Assembly: GCF_947500705.1 (NCBI RefSeq)
Contig: NZ_CANMSY010000003.1
Span: 496,001 to 560,000, forward strand
Direction of reading: 5' to 3'
DNA: 64,000 nucleotides
Source of the DNA: an uncultured Brachybacterium sp.
GTDB lineage: Bacteria > Actinomycetota > Actinomycetes > Actinomycetales > Dermabacteraceae
Numbering within the stretch: the stretch's first letter is position 1; each line of letters starts with the position of its first letter. The position numbers and the translations under genes are program-made. Below the pieces are notes generated by a model. That model made no database searches, was not told where the DNA came from, and saw only the letters and a program-made list of their open reading frames with translations. Below, in pieces: positions 61,405-64,000 of the stretch.

Positions 61405-62865
61405 ATGAGCGAGCCCAGTGAAACCGCGTCGGCCGCCGTCGGCGGGACCGATCCGTCGAGCACCGAAGAGCCGACGCTGAAGAAGGCGATCACGCCCAAG
61501 CTGCTGCTGCTGTTCATCGTCGGCGACATCCTCGGCACCGGTGTCTATTCGTTGACCGGCAAGGTCGCGGGCGAGGTCGGCGGCGCCGGCTGGATCCCGA
61601 TCATCATCGCCTTCGCGATCGCGATGATCTCTGCCCTGTCCTATGTCGAGATGGTCACCAAGTACCCGCAGGCCGCGGGCGCTGCGCTGTATGTCCACAA
61701 GGCGTTCGGGATCCACTTCCTGACCTTCATGGTCACCTTCGCGGTGCTGTCCTCGGGCATCACCTCGGCCTCGACCAGCGCGATCTTCCTCTCGGAGAAC
61801 GTGCTCAAGGCCTTCGCGCTCGAGGAGTCCCTCGGCGACTCCGCCGGCGCGGTCGCCACGGGGATCGCCCTGGTCTTCCTGGTGCTGGTGGCCCTGATCA
61901 ACCTCCGGGGCGTCGCCGAGTCGGTGAAGGCGAACGTGGTGCTCACGTTCATCGAGCTGACCGGTCTCGCGCTCGTGATCGTGGTCGGCTTCTACGCGCT
62001 CGGGCGCGGCCAGGCGGACCTCTCGCAGGTGGTTCTCTTCGAGACCCAGGGCGACAAGAGCTTCATGATGGCCGTCATCGGCGCGACCGCGCTGGCGTTC
62101 TTCTCGATGGTCGGCTTCGAGGACTCGGTGAACATGGCCGAGGAGACCGTGGACCCGGTGAAGAACTTCCCCCGGGCCCTCATCGGCGGCCTGTCGATCA
62201 CCGGCGTGATCTATGTGCTGATCTCGATCCTCGCGGTCGCGGTGGTGCCGATCGGTCAGCTGACCGAGTCCACGACCCCGCTGCTCGAAGTGGTCAAGGT
62301 CGGCGCACCGGATATCCCGATCGACACGATCTTCGCGTTCATCTCGATCTTCGCGGTCGCCAACACCGTGCTGATCAACATGATGATGGCCTCCCGCCTG
62401 CTCTACGGCATGTCGAAGCAGGGCGTGCTGCCCGGCTTCCTCAAGGGCGTCCTGCGGGGCCGTCGCACCCCCTGGGCCGGCATCATCTTCTCCACCGTGC
62501 TGGCCTTCGCCCTGGTGCTCTCGGTGCGCTACGTGCTCGCCGAGGAGACGATCGCCGCGCTCGGAGGCACCACCGCGCTGCTGCTGCTGGCGGTCTTCGG
62601 CATGGTCAACGTCTCGGTGCTGGTGCTGCGCAAGGACAAGGTGGGGGTACGGCACTTCCGCACGCCGACGGCGCTCCCGGTGATCGGCGCGATCACCTCC
62701 TTCGCGCTGGTGACCCCGCTCGCGCAGCCCGCCCAGAACTACGTCATCGCGGGTGGCCTGCTCGCGATCGGTCTGCTGCTCTACATCGTCACCTGGTTCT
62801 ACAACAGCGCGGTCAAGGCCCGGCGCACCCGCTTCCACCGTCCCGATGACATCGGGAAGCCCTGA
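61405..62865 (+). CDS. APC family amino acid permease
   Basis: 486 residues with about twelve membrane segments; start MSEPSETA behind GGAGAA. The APC marks are IVGDILGTGVYSLTGKVAGE in segment 1 and FFSMVGFEDSVNMAEETVDPVK in segment 6. It lacks specific motifs for one amino acid; the family imports or exchanges amino acids or amines. It is followed by a Pro/Ser-type repeat region and then a stress protein. Confidence 0.88.
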   Translation: MSEPSETASAAVGGTDPSSTEEPTLKKAITPKLLLLFIVGDILGTGVYSLTGKVAGEVGGAGWIPIIIAFAIAMISALSYVEMVTKYPQAAGAALYVHKAFGIHFLTFMVTFAVLSSGITSASTSAIFLSENVLKAFALEESLGDSAGAVATGIALVFLVLVALINLRGVAESVKANVVLTFIELTGLALVIVVGFYALGRGQADLSQVVLFETQGDKSFMMAVIGATALAFFSMVGFEDSVNMAEETVDPVKNFPRALIGGLSITGVIYVLISILAVAVVPIGQLTESTTPLLEVVKVGAPDIPIDTIFAFISIFAVANTVLINMMMASRLLYGMSKQGVLPGFLKGVLRGRRTPWAGIIFSTVLAFALVLSVRYVLAEETIAALGGTTALLLLAVFGMVNVSVLVLRKDKVGVRHFRTPTALPVIGAITSFALVTPLAQPAQNYVIAGGLLAIGLLLYIVTWFYNSAVKARRTRFHRPDDIGKP

Positions 62866-62905
62866 CCTGCGCCTGTACCCGGCCACTCTCCGACCCTGAC
62901 CGGTT

Positions 62906-63016
62906 CCAGCCCCCGTCCCGCACTCCAGCCCCCGCCCGCCCCGCACTCCAGCCCCCACCCGCGCCGCTCGTCAGCCCCCGCCCGCCCCGCTCTCCAGCCC
63001 CCGCCCGCCCCACCCT
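62906..63016. repeat. Degenerate ~22-bp CCAGCCCC tandem repeat
   Basis: Five imperfect units of 19-24 bases starting CCAGCCCCC (62906, 62925, 62948, 62972, 62994) fill the gap between the APC permease gene and the stress protein gene. They carry no gene. Unit-to-unit changes suggest slippage. Confidence 0.7.
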
Positions 63017-63037
63017 GTGTTCCCCGAGGGAGAATCC

Positions 63038-63451
63038 ATGACCACCATTCTGCTGGCCTACGTTCCCAGTGCCACCAGCGAGGCCGCGCTCGCCTTCGCC
63101 GTCCAGGAGGCGACGCGACGCGACGCCTCGCTGCTGGTGCTCGCCTCCGAGCGGGCCCCGGACCCCCGCAAGGCTCGCGGCGTCACCGACACACGACCGC
63201 TCGACGAGCGCCTGGCGGAGACCGGGCTCGAGTACGAGCTGCGCACCGTCCCCAAGCGCGATGATCCGGCGGACGACATCCTCGACGCGATCGAGCACGA
63301 CGACGTGATCCTGGTGGTGCTCGGGATCCGCAAGCGCACCCCGATCGGGAAGATCCTGCTGGGATCCACGTCCCAGCGGGTCGCGATCGAATCCCCGGTG
63401 CCGGTGGTGCTGGTCAAGCCCGAGGGATTCGTCGCGCCGGCGCGTTTCTGA
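63038..63451 (+). CDS. Universal stress protein
   Basis: 137 residues behind GAGGGAG (start MTTILLAY). It has the UspA fold with an N-terminal ILLAYVPSATSEAALAFAV and the nucleotide motif GIRKRTPIGKILLGSTSQRV, close to the ATP-binding G-x2-G-x9-G-S/T. It closes with PVPVVLVKP. USPs help cells endure stress, some by binding ATP. It precedes a strong terminator and then the phosphatase gene. Confidence 0.93.
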   Translation: MTTILLAYVPSATSEAALAFAVQEATRRDASLLVLASERAPDPRKARGVTDTRPLDERLAETGLEYELRTVPKRDDPADDILDAIEHDDVILVVLGIRKRTPIGKILLGSTSQRVAIESPVPVVLVKPEGFVAPARF

Positions 63452-63482
63452 CGCGCACCTGGCGCCGAACACTCCCGTCGCT

Positions 63483-63525
63483 GCACGAGGCCCGACCCTT
63501 CGAGGGGGTCGGGCTTCGTGCTTTT
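63483..63525 (+). terminator. Intrinsic terminator after the stress protein
   Basis: A 16-bp stem (63483-63498 with 63506-63521, one G-U pair), a 7-base loop and a TTTT tail. It is a classic rho-independent terminator. Confidence 0.85.
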
Positions 63526-63554
63526 CGCGTGGCGACGTCGGATCGCATCGAAGA

Positions 63555-63588
63555 GTTCACCTGAGCGTTCCCCGCAGGTTGGCATCTC
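63555..63588 (+). promoter_or_regulatory. Candidate PHO box before phoX
   Basis: Three GTT-led units, GTTCACCTGAG (63555), GTTCCCCGCAG (63567) and GTTGGCATCTC (63578), are spaced by 12 and 11 bp like the direct repeats bound by PhoP in Streptomyces. The first unit matches best. It lies about 80-115 bp upstream of the phosphatase start. Confidence 0.45.
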
Positions 63589-63667
63589 CTCATCCCGCGG
63601 GTGCACGGTCGTCCGTGCCCTGCTCCTCCTCGCGCAGCGGTCTGACTACAGCGAAGGAACTCCCGTC

Positions 63668-64000
63668 ATGTCACTGATCGACCTCCCCCTGCTGATGAAG
63701 GATGCGGCGCGCGGCAAGCGCTCCGCCGTGACCTGTGCCCTCAAGTGCGCCAGCCAGTGCGCCGCCGGCCCCTGCAACCACAGCGACAACCCGACGTTCC
63801 GGGACATCGCCTCCTCCGCGCTCTCGCGCCGCACGGTGATCGGTGGCTCCACCGCAGCGCTCGCCATCGCTCTGGGCGGCACTCAGGGCGCTTTCGCTGA
63901 TCCCGGCAAGGGCAGGGGCAAGGGCAAGGGCGCAGGCGAGGGGTCCGACAACGGCAAGGGCACGTCCGGCGTGCTCGCCCCGAACGGCTCCAAGCTCCGC
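63668..64000 (+). CDS. phoX: PhoX-type phosphatase, 5' part (cut by window end)
   Basis: The frame stays open for 111 codons to the window edge. It opens with MSLIDLPLLMKDAARGKRSA and the Cys-rich stretch TCALKCASQCAAGPCN (23-37), then SNPxFRD-like DNPTFRDIASSAL and a twin-arginine signal SRRTVIGGS (53-61). This head is typical of actinobacterial PhoX/DUF839 proteins, calcium-dependent alkaline phosphatases exported by Tat. A Gly/Lys-rich stretch follows. The catalytic region is off the window. Start ATG behind GAAGGA. Confidence 0.82.
   Translation, partial: MSLIDLPLLMKDAARGKRSAVTCALKCASQCAAGPCNHSDNPTFRDIASSALSRRTVIGGSTAALAIALGGTQGAFADPGKGRGKGKGAGEGSDNGKGTSGVLAPNGSKLR

Overview
This is about 64 kb of very GC-rich DNA, densely packed with chromosomal-type genes. 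Gene content and style point to an actinobacterium of the order Micrococcales, most like Brachybacterium (Dermabacteraceae). Signs of this are a tricorn protease, a Cys-Ser-Gly type histidine ammonia-lyase, an NADP-type glutamate dehydrogenase, many LacI/IclR/MarR regulators, Tat-lipoproteins, iron boxes of the IdeR/DmdR type and several apparently leaderless promoters. The genus is an inference from content; no rRNA is present to test it. I see no tRNA, rRNA, CRISPR array, prophage or insertion sequence, and codon use looks uniform.

Layout. 0-8.5 kb: mostly minus-strand housekeeping genes (SRPBCC-like protein, tricorn protease, an SLH-like membrane protein with an SGNH hydrolase, exonuclease III, a flavin-dependent oxidoreductase). 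8.8-11 kb: a BCCT osmolyte transporter and a ferritin with an iron-box-like promoter. 11.1-19 kb: a sugar-type ABC importer under a LacI regulator, with two exact copies of the CelR/CebR-type palindrome TGGGAGCGCTCCCA, followed by two glycerophosphodiester phosphodiesterases that flank a small lipoprotein. 19-23 kb: a small membrane protein plus an Xre regulator behind twin operators, gdhA with strong terminators, and an AztD-like zinc lipoprotein behind Zur-box-like sites. 23-30 kb: assorted membrane, kinase-fold, AraC, TauE and GNAT genes.

30-41 kb is the histidine utilisation region. It holds hutG, a formate/nitrite-type channel, an IclR regulator, and hutU-hutI-(YjiH-type permease)-hutH. 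An ohrR-ohr-DoxX peroxide-resistance operon is inserted between the two halves. Two matching palindromes GTCCGG-N4-CCGGAC, one before hutU and one in the hutG/channel divergent region, suggest one IclR-type regulon. 41-52.5 kb carries a CPBP protease, TerC (with a possible manganese riboswitch leader), a protealysin-like M4 protease, and several transporters and enzymes.

54-58.5 kb is a four-gene siderophore ABC importer with an IdeR/DmdR iron box. The window ends with an aldo/keto reductase, an LssY_C membrane protein, an APC permease, a universal stress protein with a clear terminator, and the 5' part of a PhoX-type phosphatase gene behind a PHO-box-like repeat.

No wholly new multi-gene system is evident. 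The most informative signals are regulatory: the LacI operator sitting on a start codon, the hut operators, the iron/zinc/phosphate boxes, the twin Xre operators, a start-stop-coupled leader peptide, and a dispersed 16-bp-arm inverted repeat found at two gene ends.
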